Positions 51,242 to 60,181 of a DNA stretch of 64,000 nt are shown here, piece after piece. The notes beneath the pieces are model-generated. The model made no database searches. It saw only the letters and a list, made by a program, of their open reading frames with translations, and was not told the DNA's origin. The position numbers and the translations under genes were made by a program. Within the stretch, counting starts at the first letter, position 1; every line of letters starts with the position of its first letter. This DNA comes from Achromobacter pestifer (GTDB lineage Bacteria; Pseudomonadota; Gammaproteobacteria; Burkholderiales; Burkholderiaceae_B). The stretch is from assembly GCF_902859625.1 (NCBI RefSeq), contig NZ_CADIJX010000003.1:372001-436000 (forward strand), in the 5' to 3' direction.

Positions 51242-52003
51242 ATGGGCCGTCTTGCCATCCTGGGCGCCTTGCACGAAGAGATCGCCGACCTGTTGGCCGC
51301 GATGGACCCGGGCGCAACCATCCACCGTATCGCCATGCGCGATTTTCATGTGGGCACGCTTTGGGGCACACCCTGCGTGATCGCGCTAAGCCGTATCGGC
51401 AAGGTCGCCGCCGCCGCGACGGCCTCTATCGTCATTCAGGAATTCCAGGTGTCTCGTGTGCTGTTCACCGGGCTGGCAGGCGGTTTGCATGCTGACGTGG
51501 ATGTGGGCGACGTGGTCGTTGCCAGTAGCTTGATGCAACACGACATGGACGCGCGGCCATTGTTCGATCAGCACGAGATTCCCTTGCTGGGCCGCGTGTG
51601 TTTTGACGCAGATGCGGGACTCAGTGCGTTGTTGCACGACGGCGCAGAGCAGTTCATTCGGGCAAGCGGCGAGCCCTCCGCCAACGGTAGAACCACGCTT
51701 GCCGCACCGAAAGTGCATCGTGGGCTGATTGCCACGGGGGATGTCTTCGTCAGCCATAACGACGAGGCCCAGGCGCTACGCAAGCGCTTGCCCGATGCGC
51801 TGTGCGTGGAAATGGAAGGCGCGGCAATGGCGCAGGTCTGCTATGAATTCGGTATTCCGTTCGCCGTGATGCGCGTGATATCGGATCGCGCCGATCATGC
51901 CGCGAAGATGGACTTCACGGCGTTTTTGCAGAACGTGGCGCGGGTATACACCGCAGGCATTCTGGAACCGTTGCTGAAATCGGGTGTGTTGTCAGGCAAG
52001 TAG
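51242..52003 (+). CDS. mtnN: 5'-methylthioadenosine/S-adenosylhomocysteine nucleosidase
   Basis: A 253-residue nucleosidase of the PNP/UDP family that cleaves adenine from MTA or SAH in sulfur-amino-acid recycling and autoinducer metabolism. E12/E13 (GALHEEI), ALSRIGKVAAA, FTGLAGGL, the sugar-binding VEMEGAAMAQVCYEF and the catalytic Asp in RVISDRAD are all present. The ATG at 51242 follows GAGAGAACATC; the long frame upstream is an artefact over ohr. It is single and convergent with the histidine kinase. Confidence 0.9.
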   Translation: MGRLAILGALHEEIADLLAAMDPGATIHRIAMRDFHVGTLWGTPCVIALSRIGKVAAAATASIVIQEFQVSRVLFTGLAGGLHADVDVGDVVVASSLMQHDMDARPLFDQHEIPLLGRVCFDADAGLSALLHDGAEQFIRASGEPSANGRTTLAAPKVHRGLIATGDVFVSHNDEAQALRKRLPDALCVEMEGAAMAQVCYEFGIPFAVMRVISDRADHAAKMDFTAFLQNVARVYTAGILEPLLKSGVLSGK

Positions 52004-52019
52004 CAACGCGCCCAGCCCG

Positions 52020-53336
52020 TCAGGCCGGGATGCGGATTTCCACCGACAAGCCGCCGCCGTCGCGGTTGCTCAATATCAGCGTGGCGCCCAGCACGTCGGC
52101 CAGTTGATGCGCAATGGCCAAACCCAGCCCGGTGCCGCCGGTGTCGCGGTTGCGTGAACTCTCCACGCGGTAGAACGGTTGCAGCACGGCGGCCAGTTCT
52201 GGTTCGGGGATGCCCGGGCCGCGATCCAGTACGAAGATGGACAGGGGTTTGCCGGGATGTGCGGCGACGCGCACCTCGGCCGCGCCTGCGAACTTCAGCG
52301 CGTTGTCGATCAAGTTGCCCAGGATCCGCCGCAGCGCGTGCGGGCGGGTCAGCATCGGGCCGGCGCGATCGCCCGACAGGCTGACCTGCTTGCCGGTGTC
52401 TTGGTAGTCGTACACCAGGCTTTCCAAAAAGGCGTTCAGGTCCACGCGCACGGGGGGCTCGACTCTGCCGTGTGCGCTGCGGGCGTAGTCGATGCCTTCG
52501 CGCACCAGCCGCTCGACTTCATTCAGGTCGTTCGTCAGTTTGTCGCGGTCGATGGAGTCTTCCATGAATTCCGTGCGCAGCTTCATGCGGGTGATCGGCG
52601 TTTGCAGATCGTGCGAGATGGCGCCCAGCATCTGCATGCGCTCAGCAACATGCGTGGCGATGCGTTCCTGCATGGCGTTGAACGCGGCGACGGCGTGCGC
52701 GACTTCCGTCGGCCCGCGTTCGTCCAAGGCGGGGCTGTGGGTGTTTGGGTCCAGCGCTTCGGCGGCCCGCGCCAGCCGCGTCAGCGGGCGGACGGCCAAC
52801 CGCACGGCCAGCCACGCGCAGCCGATCAGCAGCACCAATTGCACCGCCAGCACGATCAACAGCCAGGGGGCCAGGCCCATCATGGAAAGGTGGATGTCCA
52901 GCGTCACCGGTTGGCCGTCGGTCAACACGACGCGCGCCTGGATATGGTGGGGGTCATTGGCCATGGCGCGGATCGTTACGTGGCGGGCAGGCCCCAACGC
53001 CGCTTCGATGGCCTGCGCCGCCGTGCGGGCGGCATCCAGTGTCAGGGGCTGGTCGGCGTCGCCGTCGCCAAGCAGGTATTCGCGGTTGCCGCTGGACAGG
53101 CGCGGCAGCCAGGCGGCGCGTTCGTTCGCCGGCAGACGGTCAAGGATGTCCATGGCGATGGCGACGTCGCGTCCCAGGTCGCCCAGCATCATGGATTTGG
53201 TGGCGGCGTAGCGTTCGTAGAAGAGCGAGGCGAACGACAGGGCATAGGCCAGAAGCAGGCCCGTCAGGAAGATCAGGAATAGCCGGGCGACCAGCGTGCC
53301 GGGCCAGGCGAAGCGGCGCGGGGCGGCGGTGGTCAC
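52020..53336 (-). CDS. Sensor histidine kinase (EnvZ-like)
   Basis: A 438-residue inner-membrane kinase. Helices are at about 17-38 and 157-178, with a periplasmic sensor of about 115 residues between them. Then come HAMP, the H-box with phospho-accepting H242 (GAISHDLQTPITRMKLRTEFM), the N-box LGNLIDNALKFAG, G1 VLDRGPGIPE and G2 GGTGLGLAIAHQLADVLGA. Its start overlaps the response-regulator stop by 4 bases, so they form a pair. The signal is unknown. Confidence 0.95.
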   Translation of the reverse strand: MTTAAPRRFAWPGTLVARLFLIFLTGLLLAYALSFASLFYERYAATKSMMLGDLGRDVAIAMDILDRLPANERAAWLPRLSSGNREYLLGDGDADQPLTLDAARTAAQAIEAALGPARHVTIRAMANDPHHIQARVVLTDGQPVTLDIHLSMMGLAPWLLIVLAVQLVLLIGCAWLAVRLAVRPLTRLARAAEALDPNTHSPALDERGPTEVAHAVAAFNAMQERIATHVAERMQMLGAISHDLQTPITRMKLRTEFMEDSIDRDKLTNDLNEVERLVREGIDYARSAHGRVEPPVRVDLNAFLESLVYDYQDTGKQVSLSGDRAGPMLTRPHALRRILGNLIDNALKFAGAAEVRVAAHPGKPLSIFVLDRGPGIPEPELAAVLQPFYRVESSRNRDTGGTGLGLAIAHQLADVLGATLILSNRDGGGLSVEIRIPA

Positions 53337-54073
53337 GGGTTGGATTCCGAGACATCGACGGCAGCGGCGAACACGTAGCCTTCGCTGCGCACGGTCTTGA
53401 TGTATTGGGGCTCGCGGGCGTCTTCACGCAGGCGCTGTCGCAGGCGGCTGACCAGCAGGTCGATGGAACGGCCGAAGAAGTCGGCGTCGCGGCCTTGTGT
53501 CAGATTCAGCAGCTGATCACGGTTCAGCACGCGCTGCGGATGGTCCAGGAAGACGCGCAGCAAGCGGTATTCGGCGCCGCTCAGCGACACGATGGTGCCG
53601 TCCGCGTCCAGCAGGTGGCGCGACGTCGTATCCAGCCGCCAATCGCCGAACGCGATCTCGCGGCCAGGTTCCGTCACCTGGAAGTTTGGCGGCAGCATGC
53701 GCGTGCGGCGCAGGATGGCCTTGATGCGGGCCAGCAGTTCGCGCGCCACGAAAGGCTTGACCAGATAGTCGTCGGCACCCATCTCCAGGCCAATCACACG
53801 GTCCATGTCGTCGCTGCGAGCGGTCAACATCAGGATGGGGATGCGGCGGTGCTTGCCGCTGCGCAGCTCGCGGCACAGCACCAGGCCATCGTCGCCGGGC
53901 ATCATGATGTCCAGCACGATCAGGTCGACGGACAGGCCTTCCAGCAGGGATCGCATTTGCCGGCCGTCGGCGGCCAGCGTGACGGTCATGCCGTTCTTTT
54001 TCAGGAAGTTGCCGGCAAGTTCGCGAATCTCTCGGTCGTCGTCGACGATCATGACGTGATCAATGTGATCCAT
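53333..54073 (-). CDS. OmpR-family response regulator
   Basis: A 246-residue regulator: receiver domain with acidic pocket D11-D13 and phosphorylation site D55 (LIVLDIMMPGDDG), T/K switch residues (MLTARSDD, YLVKPF) and a C-terminal winged helix (LDHPQRVLNRDQLLNLTQGRDADFFGRSIDLLVSRLRQRL, IKTVRSEGYVF). It heads the two-component pair with the kinase. A small exported-peptide gene lies just upstream on the same strand. Confidence 0.95.
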   Translation of the reverse strand: MDHIDHVMIVDDDREIRELAGNFLKKNGMTVTLAADGRQMRSLLEGLSVDLIVLDIMMPGDDGLVLCRELRSGKHRRIPILMLTARSDDMDRVIGLEMGADDYLVKPFVARELLARIKAILRRTRMLPPNFQVTEPGREIAFGDWRLDTTSRHLLDADGTIVSLSGAEYRLLRVFLDHPQRVLNRDQLLNLTQGRDADFFGRSIDLLVSRLRQRLREDAREPQYIKTVRSEGYVFAAAVDVSESNP

Positions 54074-54109
54074 CTGCGGATGCCTTTGTGGGATGGGAGG
54101 GCGTGTCGT

Positions 54110-54238
54110 TCATGATACCGGGGGCAGGGGATCGCGGCGCGGACGGGTGTTGGCGATCAATTGGCACTGGAAAGGCTTGGCGGCTTCCGCGCTTAAGCCG
54201 CCGAACAACAGCAACAGCACGGCTAGAAGGCGTTTCAT
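54110..54238 (-). CDS. 42-residue exported peptide upstream of the two-component system
   Basis: A short frame with GGAG 7 bases before the ATG at 54238. The peptide begins MKRLLAVLLLLFGGLSAEAA, a complete signal sequence with a predicted cleavage after AEA, leaving about 22 residues with one Cys and a basic Pro-rich end (NTRPRRDPLPPVS). It lies 36 bases before the response regulator on the same strand. It could be a small periplasmic component or a translated leader. Family unknown. Confidence 0.55.
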   Translation of the reverse strand: MKRLLAVLLLLFGGLSAEAAKPFQCQLIANTRPRRDPLPPVS

Positions 54239-54411
54239 CGGAGGGCTCCGAAAGACGAGGGATGACCGGTTTATAGCGCCGAGGCAGCCGTGATGTGTGT
54301 CGTACTGTATACGCCAGGGCGGTGGATACATAAGCAGGGAAATTCGCACCAAACCGGCACAAGCCGGATACGTGCCACGGGTGCAATGGGGCCTCTTTCC
54401 AAAGGACACCC

Positions 54412-55101
54412 ATGGACCTGATCAACACCCCCATCGCCCTGCTGGCCGGCATGCTGACCATTGCATCGCCGTGTGTGCTGCCCCTGCTGCCGGTCCTGCT
54501 TGGCACGTCGCTGGAACGGGCGGATCGGTTGCGTCCCCTGTTCGTCGTATCGGGTTTCGTGCTGGCGTTCGCGGGGCTGGGCATCGCGCTAAGCCTGCTG
54601 TCCAACCTGAACGCGACGGTGCATGAGGCCGTGCGATCCGCCTCGATCGGACTGCTGGCGCTGTTCGGCCTGGTGCGCATCTGGCCGCAGCCCTATGACC
54701 GCTTGATTGCCCGGTTTGGCGGGCCGCTACAGCAGTTGGCGTTCGGCGCCGGCGGCTCGGGTAGTGGCAATGCGGGCGGCTTCCTGCTGGGCCTGTCGCT
54801 GGGCGCCGTCTGGACACCCTGCGCGGGGCCCGTGCTGGCATCCATCCTGATCTTGGCCGCCAAGGCGCAGAACCTGACCCAATCCAGCACCTTGCTGCTG
54901 GTGTTCGCCATCGGCGCGGGCATTCCCATGCTGGCGATCGCCTATGGCGGGCAAGCCATTGCCGCCAGGGTGCGCGGGCTGTCCCGCTACACGCACCGCT
55001 TGCAACAGGGCTTTGGCGTGTTGCTGATCCTGACCGCGGCCGCCATCTATTTCCAGTACGACATCCTGGCTTACGCCTGGATCAGCAATCTGTTCAGTTG
55101 A
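54412..55101 (+). CDS. CcdA/DsbD-like thiol-transport membrane protein
   Basis: A 229-residue inner-membrane protein with six helices, CcdA type. The two conserved membrane cysteines are visible: SPCVLPLLPVLLG near residue 22 and VWTPCAGPVL near 133. It passes reducing power from cytosolic thioredoxin to periplasmic partners. The next gene encodes an exported thioredoxin-like protein, presumably its substrate, and the pair starts behind a good Shine-Dalgarno (AAAGGA). Confidence 0.92.
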   Translation: MDLINTPIALLAGMLTIASPCVLPLLPVLLGTSLERADRLRPLFVVSGFVLAFAGLGIALSLLSNLNATVHEAVRSASIGLLALFGLVRIWPQPYDRLIARFGGPLQQLAFGAGGSGSGNAGGFLLGLSLGAVWTPCAGPVLASILILAAKAQNLTQSSTLLLVFAIGAGIPMLAIAYGGQAIAARVRGLSRYTHRLQQGFGVLLILTAAAIYFQYDILAYAWISNLFS

Positions 55102-55132
55102 CCTTCCCCACTGCCATCCAAGGAGTACGACC

Positions 55133-55669
55133 ATGCTTGCCTCATTCAAGAAGATCGCGCTGGGCGCGTTGCTTGCCACGTCACTGGCCGCCTCCGTGGC
55201 GCCCGGTGTTGCACGGGCCGCCTCGGGCCCGGTTCCCGCGCCGGAATTCACCGGCATCGAAAACTGGCTGAACAGCCCGCCGCTGACCCTGGCGTCGCAA
55301 CGCGGCAAGGTCGTGCTGGTCGATTTCTGGACCTACACGTGCATCAACTGCATCCGCACGCTGCCCTACGTCACCAGCTGGAATCAGAAGTACAAGGATC
55401 AGGGGCTGGTCGTGGTGGGTGTGCATACGCCGGAGTTTCCATTTGAACGCTCGACGCCCAACGTCCAGAAGGCGCTGGAGCGTTTCGGGATCACGTATCC
55501 CGTGGCGCAGGACAACCGCTACGCCACCTGGGACGCCTACCGCAACCAGTATTGGCCGGCGTTCTACCTGATCGACAAGCAGGGCCAGATTGTCTATCGC
55601 CATTTCGGCGAGGGCAATTACGCCGAGACGGAAGCGGAAATCCAACGCCTGTTGGCGCAGCCCGGCTAG
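55133..55669 (+). CDS. Periplasmic thioredoxin-like protein (TlpA/DipZ type)
   Basis: A 178-residue protein with a signal peptide (1-30, VAPGVARAASG) and an AhpC/TSA-Redoxin fold. The active site is C70-I-N-C73 (DFWTYTCINCIRTLPY), as in the C-terminal domain of DipZ-type proteins; the cis-Pro is in QYWPAFYLID. It follows ccdA by 31 bases. The pair is a compact periplasmic disulfide-reduction or peroxide-response unit. It ends 4 bases into the convergent LysR gene. Confidence 0.92.
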   Translation: MLASFKKIALGALLATSLAASVAPGVARAASGPVPAPEFTGIENWLNSPPLTLASQRGKVVLVDFWTYTCINCIRTLPYVTSWNQKYKDQGLVVVGVHTPEFPFERSTPNVQKALERFGITYPVAQDNRYATWDAYRNQYWPAFYLIDKQGQIVYRHFGEGNYAETEAEIQRLLAQPG

Positions 55670-56580
55670 GGCAGAGGGGTGCCCGCCATCTGCTCCGCGC
55701 ACCAGTCCCGGATCTTTTCCAAGGCGGGCGGCGGCGTCTTGCCATCGAGCGTGACGAACATGAACTCCGAACTGAGCAAGAGCGGCGGCGACAGGTGCAG
55801 TTGCACCAGTTCGCCCTGTTCCAGCAGCGTGCGCGCCACTTGCAGCACGCCGAAGAAAATGGCGTCGGTGTTGCGCACCACTTCCACCAGGGCGTTCACG
55901 TCGTTCGACTGGTATTGGATCGCATTGTAGAAGTGGGTGCGATTGCCGAAGTACTCGTTCAGGCGGTGGATGACATCGTTGCTCATGGCGCGTCCGCTGG
56001 CGGCCAGCGGATACTTGCGCAGCTCCGCAAAACTGAGCGCGTGCAGATGCTCCAGTGGATGCCCCGCCCGGCAGACAAAGCCCAGTGGGGTGCGCGGGAA
56101 CAGGTCCAGCGTCAGGTCGTCATCAGGGGGCACTTGTGTGCGGTGCAGGATCAGCGCGTCGACCGCGCCTTCGCGCAGTTCCTGTAGTTGCGTGTCGGCG
56201 GTGCCGCCACTTAGCTGCACCTTGATGGCGGGATAGCGCTGCATCATGTGCTGTAGCAAATGCACGGACAGCATGGCGGTCGGGGCGGGGCCCAGCCCCA
56301 GGCGCAGCGTGCCCGCTTCGACGTTGGCCAGGATGTTGGCACTGCGCCGCAACTCCGCCAGTTCAACGCGCACCCGGCGCGCGCGGGCCAGTGCCAATTC
56401 TCCCAACGCGGTCAGCGTCTTTGTTTTACCGCGCAATAGCAACGGGCCACCCAGTTCTTCTTCCAATGCCTGGATGCTGCGGCTAAGCGCCGGTTGCGTC
56501 AGGTGCAGCTTATCGGCGGCACGGCTGAATGATTGGGTTTCCACGACCGCAAGGAAATGGTCCAGCTGTTGTAGGTTCAT
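55666..56580 (-). CDS. LysR family transcriptional regulator
   Basis: A 304-residue LysR regulator: helix-turn-helix at residues 1-60 (LQQLDHFLAVVETQSFSRAADKLHLTQPALSRSIQALEEEL) and an effector domain from about 90. It is divergent from a Bug receptor and serine hydrolase, its likely targets. The 129-base gap contains AT-rich sequence (AGAATTATTCATTTTGATTATGG) suitable as operator/promoter. Its 3' end overlaps the thioredoxin gene by 4 bases. Confidence 0.93.
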   Translation of the reverse strand: MNLQQLDHFLAVVETQSFSRAADKLHLTQPALSRSIQALEEELGGPLLLRGKTKTLTALGELALARARRVRVELAELRRSANILANVEAGTLRLGLGPAPTAMLSVHLLQHMMQRYPAIKVQLSGGTADTQLQELREGAVDALILHRTQVPPDDDLTLDLFPRTPLGFVCRAGHPLEHLHALSFAELRKYPLAASGRAMSNDVIHRLNEYFGNRTHFYNAIQYQSNDVNALVEVVRNTDAIFFGVLQVARTLLEQGELVQLHLSPPLLLSSEFMFVTLDGKTPPPALEKIRDWCAEQMAGTPLP

Positions 56581-56709
56581 GCGGTCCGCCAGAATTATTC
56601 ATTTTGATTATGGAAGGTAAGCCGATTATGCATTGGACGGCAATTAGTGGCGCTCCTAAGATCGCTGCTCATTCGTCGCCTTTCAACATCCGCCATCCAG
56701 TGAGCCGCC

Positions 56710-57744
56710 ATGGTCCCGACGCTATCCCCCCGCTTTTCCGTCCCGGCCGTTTGGAACCGCCGCGCGCGCGGTTTGCTGTGTCGTTTGCTGGCGGCGGCCG
56801 GGCTTGCCGCGGCCATGGGCGCCCCGGTGTTGGCGCAAGAGCGGTTTCCCGCCAAGCCGGTGTCCGTGGTGGTGCCGGTATCGGCGGGCGGCGCGGCGGA
56901 TGCGCTGGCGCGTGCCTGGGCCAGCTACGTCTCCAAGGCGATAGGTGGCACCGTCATCGTCGAGAACAAGCCCGGCGCCAACGGCAGCATTGCCGCCGCC
57001 TTTGTGGCCAAGCAGCCGGCGGATGGCTATTCGCTACTGTTCGGCAGCACGTCGAACATGTCCTTGAATCCGTTCTCGTACAAGACGCTGGCCTACAACC
57101 CGGTGCGCGACTTTGACCCGGTGACGATGATTGCGGGCACGTCGCAAGTGCTGGTGACCAATCCGGCCAGCGGCATCAAGAGCGTCGACGATCTGGTCCG
57201 CGTGGCCAAGAGCAAGCCCGGCGTCCTGAACTACGGATCGGCCGGGATGGGCAATTCAACGCACTTGAACGTGGCCTTCCTGGCGCAGCATTTCGGTATT
57301 GAGATGTCGCATGTGCCATACAAAGGCGCGGCGCCCGCGATGATGGACCTGGTGGGCGGCCAAATTGATTTGACGGCGGATGCGCTGTCGGGCGCGATTC
57401 CGCAAATCAAGACGGGCAAGGCGATTCCGCTGGTGGTGTTTGGCAGCAAGCGTGTGGCCGAGATGCCCGACGTGCCCACGATCTTCGAGGTGGGTGCCAC
57501 GGAATTTCCCAGCGACGGTTGGTATGGGTTGATGGCGCCCAAGGGCACGCCGGCTGGCGTGCTGGCCCGGCTGACCGAGGCCACGAAACAATTCTGGGCC
57601 GACCCTGAGGCGCGGGCGCAGATGGCGCAGATCTACATGCTGCCGCCCGCCGAGTTCGGTGGGCAGGCCGTGGCGCAAGCCATGACGCGCGAGGCCGCGA
57701 CGTGGGGGCCCATCATCCAGCGTCTGGGCATCCGGAACGATTGA
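56710..57744 (+). CDS. Bug-family periplasmic solute receptor
   Basis: A 344-residue tripartite tricarboxylate transporter receptor. The long signal region (1-42, MGAPVLAQERFP) is followed by KPVSVVVPVSAGGAADALARAW, VENKPGANGSIAAAF and VPYKGAAPAMMDLVGGQIDL. The Thr/Gly-Asp ligand loop normally reading GG-x-D is GGAAD, as in many members. It is controlled by the divergent LysR gene and followed by a serine hydrolase 41 bases on. Confidence 0.92.
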   Translation: MVPTLSPRFSVPAVWNRRARGLLCRLLAAAGLAAAMGAPVLAQERFPAKPVSVVVPVSAGGAADALARAWASYVSKAIGGTVIVENKPGANGSIAAAFVAKQPADGYSLLFGSTSNMSLNPFSYKTLAYNPVRDFDPVTMIAGTSQVLVTNPASGIKSVDDLVRVAKSKPGVLNYGSAGMGNSTHLNVAFLAQHFGIEMSHVPYKGAAPAMMDLVGGQIDLTADALSGAIPQIKTGKAIPLVVFGSKRVAEMPDVPTIFEVGATEFPSDGWYGLMAPKGTPAGVLARLTEATKQFWADPEARAQMAQIYMLPPAEFGGQAVAQAMTREAATWGPIIQRLGIRND

Positions 57745-57785
57745 TCCCTTCTTCTGCGCGGCATGCTCCGCATCGAGCCTTTCCC

Positions 57786-58976
57786 ATGACCGACCTGTCT
57801 TCCCTGCCGATCTCCCCGGCCATTGCCCAGCCCGCGGTTCACCTGCCGCGCAGCGAGGATTTCTTGCTGTGGCCGCCGTGCCTGCAATCCTATGGCTACC
57901 GCATCGTGGATCAGCTCTTCGCGACGCGCACGGTGGCGCGCGGCGCCAACGTGCGGGAATTGCCGCGTGGCCCGGCGTTGCGCGTGCAGTATCTGTCCGA
58001 TGGCGTGAACCGCGAATTGCCCGAGTTCATGGACCGCAACAACGTGGCGGGATTGCTGGTGATGCGCCAGGGGCAGGTAGTGCTGGAGCGTTACGGTTTG
58101 GGGCTGCAACCGCATGACCGCTGGTCCACGATGTCCACCATCAAATCGATCACGGCATTGTTGGTGGGGGCGGCGCTGCAAGACGGCGCCATTCGCAGCA
58201 TTGATGATCCCGTCACGCACTATCTGCCCGCGATGCAGGGCTGCGCCTACGAGCAGGTGACGGTGCGCCATTTGATGACGATGTCCTCGGGCATGGAATG
58301 GACCGAGGACTACACGGACAAGCTGTCGGACGTGAACCGCTACAGCAAGTCGCTGGCGGACAAGGTGCCGGGTGGCGTCCTGGCGCTGCTGCGCGCTTGC
58401 CGGCGGCTGCATGCTCCGGGCACCGTGTGGCACTACAACACCGGCGACACCTATCTGCTGGGCGCGCTGATATCGGCGGCCACCGGCAGCACGTTGGCGG
58501 ACTATCTGTCACGCAAGATCTGGCAGCCGTACGGCATGGAGTTCGATGCGTTCTACACGCTGGAATCCGAGAACGGCCAAGAAATCGGCGGCAGCCGGGC
58601 GGGGATGACGCTGCGGGATCTGGGGCGGCTGGCACAGTTTGTTTTGGATGATGGCGTGATCGATGGCCAGCGGGTCTTGCCCGAAGGCTGGATCGATCAG
58701 GCAAGTTCCGTGGCGCACGGGGTGCCTGAATCGTTCCATTCCGCCAGCCGCCAGGCGCTCGGGTTGACGGCGTATGGCTATAGCTGGTGGTTGCGCGAAG
58801 ACGGCGCGATGATGGCCATGGGCCATTCGGGTCAGCGCATCTATATCGACCGCCAGCGTGCACTCGCGGTCGTGCAATTGGCCGCGTATCCCGAGCCACG
58901 CTATGTCAGCGCGAATGAACCTGACCGTGATGCGGAATTGAACGGTTTGATCGCGGCGATTCGAGACGCGGCCTAA
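57786..58976 (+). CDS. Serine hydrolase (class C beta-lactamase/esterase fold)
   Basis: A 396-residue enzyme of the penicillin-binding-protein-like serine hydrolase family. The SxxK motif is S117-T-I-K120, the second motif is in WHYNTGD (Y-x-N type) and the third is GHSGQR replacing KTG. No signal peptide is seen, so it is probably cytosolic and more likely an esterase or amidase (6-aminohexanoate-hydrolase-like) than a beta-lactamase. It is in the Bug operon, suggesting it cleaves the imported ester or amide. Confidence 0.88.
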   Translation: MTDLSSLPISPAIAQPAVHLPRSEDFLLWPPCLQSYGYRIVDQLFATRTVARGANVRELPRGPALRVQYLSDGVNRELPEFMDRNNVAGLLVMRQGQVVLERYGLGLQPHDRWSTMSTIKSITALLVGAALQDGAIRSIDDPVTHYLPAMQGCAYEQVTVRHLMTMSSGMEWTEDYTDKLSDVNRYSKSLADKVPGGVLALLRACRRLHAPGTVWHYNTGDTYLLGALISAATGSTLADYLSRKIWQPYGMEFDAFYTLESENGQEIGGSRAGMTLRDLGRLAQFVLDDGVIDGQRVLPEGWIDQASSVAHGVPESFHSASRQALGLTAYGYSWWLREDGAMMAMGHSGQRIYIDRQRALAVVQLAAYPEPRYVSANEPDRDAELNGLIAAIRDAA

Positions 58977-58986
58977 GCAGGTTTTC

Positions 58987-59151
58987 CTAGCGTCCCGTAT
59001 CCGGGTAGTTTGGCCCGGCGTCGTGGAAGCCGCCGCTGCTGTAGGGGTTGGTCGCGCCAGGGTGGGGCGGGCCGCCATTGCCGGGCGCACAGCCGCTAAG
59101 CAGTAGGGCGGTTGCCAGCAGGGTGATCAGGTGCATCAGCGGGGATTTCAT
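58987..59151 (-). CDS. 54-residue lipoprotein
   Basis: A small gene with AGGAG before the ATG. The product has a signal sequence with lipobox LLSG-C at residue 21, then a Gly/Pro/Asn-rich mature part (APGNGGPPHPGATNPYSS, DAGPNYPDTGR). It would be an outer- or inner-membrane lipoprotein of unknown role. It stands alone, convergent with the serine hydrolase gene. Confidence 0.75.
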   Translation of the reverse strand: MKSPLMHLITLLATALLLSGCAPGNGGPPHPGATNPYSSGGFHDAGPNYPDTGR

Positions 59152-59223
59152 GGGGGTCTCCTGCGGCTGCCGCTCGGCAGGCGCGTGGCGTGCAGCGTAT
59201 ACGGAAGATTACAGGGCGGCGTC

Positions 59224-60180
59224 CTAGATATCCAGTTCCAGTGTGCCGCAACCGCGAGAGACGCAAACCATCATGCTGCGGTTGCTGGCGCGTTCTTCGT
59301 CGCTCAGCACATAGTCGCGGTGGTCTACCTGGCCGGATAGCACGCCTGCTTCGCAGCTGCGGCACAGTCCTTCACGGCAGGCGTGCGGCCACGCGATGCC
59401 CGCTGCTTCCAGGACTTCAAGCACCGATTTTTCCTCTGGGACGTCATAGCGTCCGCCGCTTCTGGCCAGCACCAAGGTAAAGCCCGCATCGGTCTGCCCT
59501 GCTTTCGCCGTAGCGGGGGGCGCGGAGAAGCGTTCAACATGTAGATGCGCGGCAGGCAGGTGACGGCGTTCGCATGCCGACGCCACGGCATCCATCAAGG
59601 GGGCGGGACCGCAGCAATAGACATGCGAGGCCGGTTGCAAGGTTTCTGCCAGATGCGTGTCCAGATCACAGCGCGTACCGCCTTGTTCGTCGTCGAAATG
59701 CAGGCGGACGCGGTTTCCGTAGGGGGAAAGCTCATGGAGGTAGGCGGCATGGCCGCGGCTGCGCGCGCAATACAGCAGATGCCACGTCTCCTGCCGTTGT
59801 TCGCAGGCCAGGATCATGCCGAGGATAGGCGTGATGCCGATGCCGCCCGCAATAAAGCAATGCGAAGCCGCTTCCGCGTGCAGGCCAAAAAGCTGGCGCG
59901 GGTCGCCAACGTTCAGCAGATCGCCTTCGCGCAGCATGTCGTGGACGTGGCGGGATCCTCCGCGGGACTCAGCGGCCAGGCCGATGCCCAGCCGGTACAC
60001 GTCGCGCTTGGCCGGGTCGCCACACAATGAATACTGGCGGATCAGGCCGTTGCCCAGTTCCACGTCGACATGGGCGCCCGCCGCGTAGGCGGGCAAGTCG
60101 GCGCCGTCAGGGCTGCGCAACAGCACACCCCGTACCCCTTCCGCCTCGCGGATGATCCGGCTGATGATCAGCGGCCGCAT
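59224..60180 (-). CDS. Oxygenase reductase (PDR/VanB family)
   Basis: A 318-residue FMN/NADH/2Fe-2S reductase that feeds electrons to the Rieske oxygenase encoded 1 base upstream. N-terminal flavin domain (RQYSLCGDPAKRDVYRLGI), NAD-binding domain (FIAGGIGITPILGM; CCGPAPLMDAV) and C-terminal plant-type [2Fe-2S] domain (CREGLCRSCEAGVLSG and a later MMVCVSRG with the fourth Cys). The length and domain order are those of phthalate dioxygenase reductase and VanB. Confidence 0.93.
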   Translation of the reverse strand: MRPLIISRIIREAEGVRGVLLRSPDGADLPAYAAGAHVDVELGNGLIRQYSLCGDPAKRDVYRLGIGLAAESRGGSRHVHDMLREGDLLNVGDPRQLFGLHAEAASHCFIAGGIGITPILGMILACEQRQETWHLLYCARSRGHAAYLHELSPYGNRVRLHFDDEQGGTRCDLDTHLAETLQPASHVYCCGPAPLMDAVASACERRHLPAAHLHVERFSAPPATAKAGQTDAGFTLVLARSGGRYDVPEEKSVLEVLEAAGIAWPHACREGLCRSCEAGVLSGQVDHRDYVLSDEERASNRSMMVCVSRGCGTLELDI

Positions 60181-60181
60181 G

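Noticed and set aside
57786-58976. Beta-lactamase resistance gene
   Set aside because: SxxK is present, but there is no signal peptide, the KTG motif is HSG, and the context is a Bug uptake operon, so an esterase/amidase is more likely.
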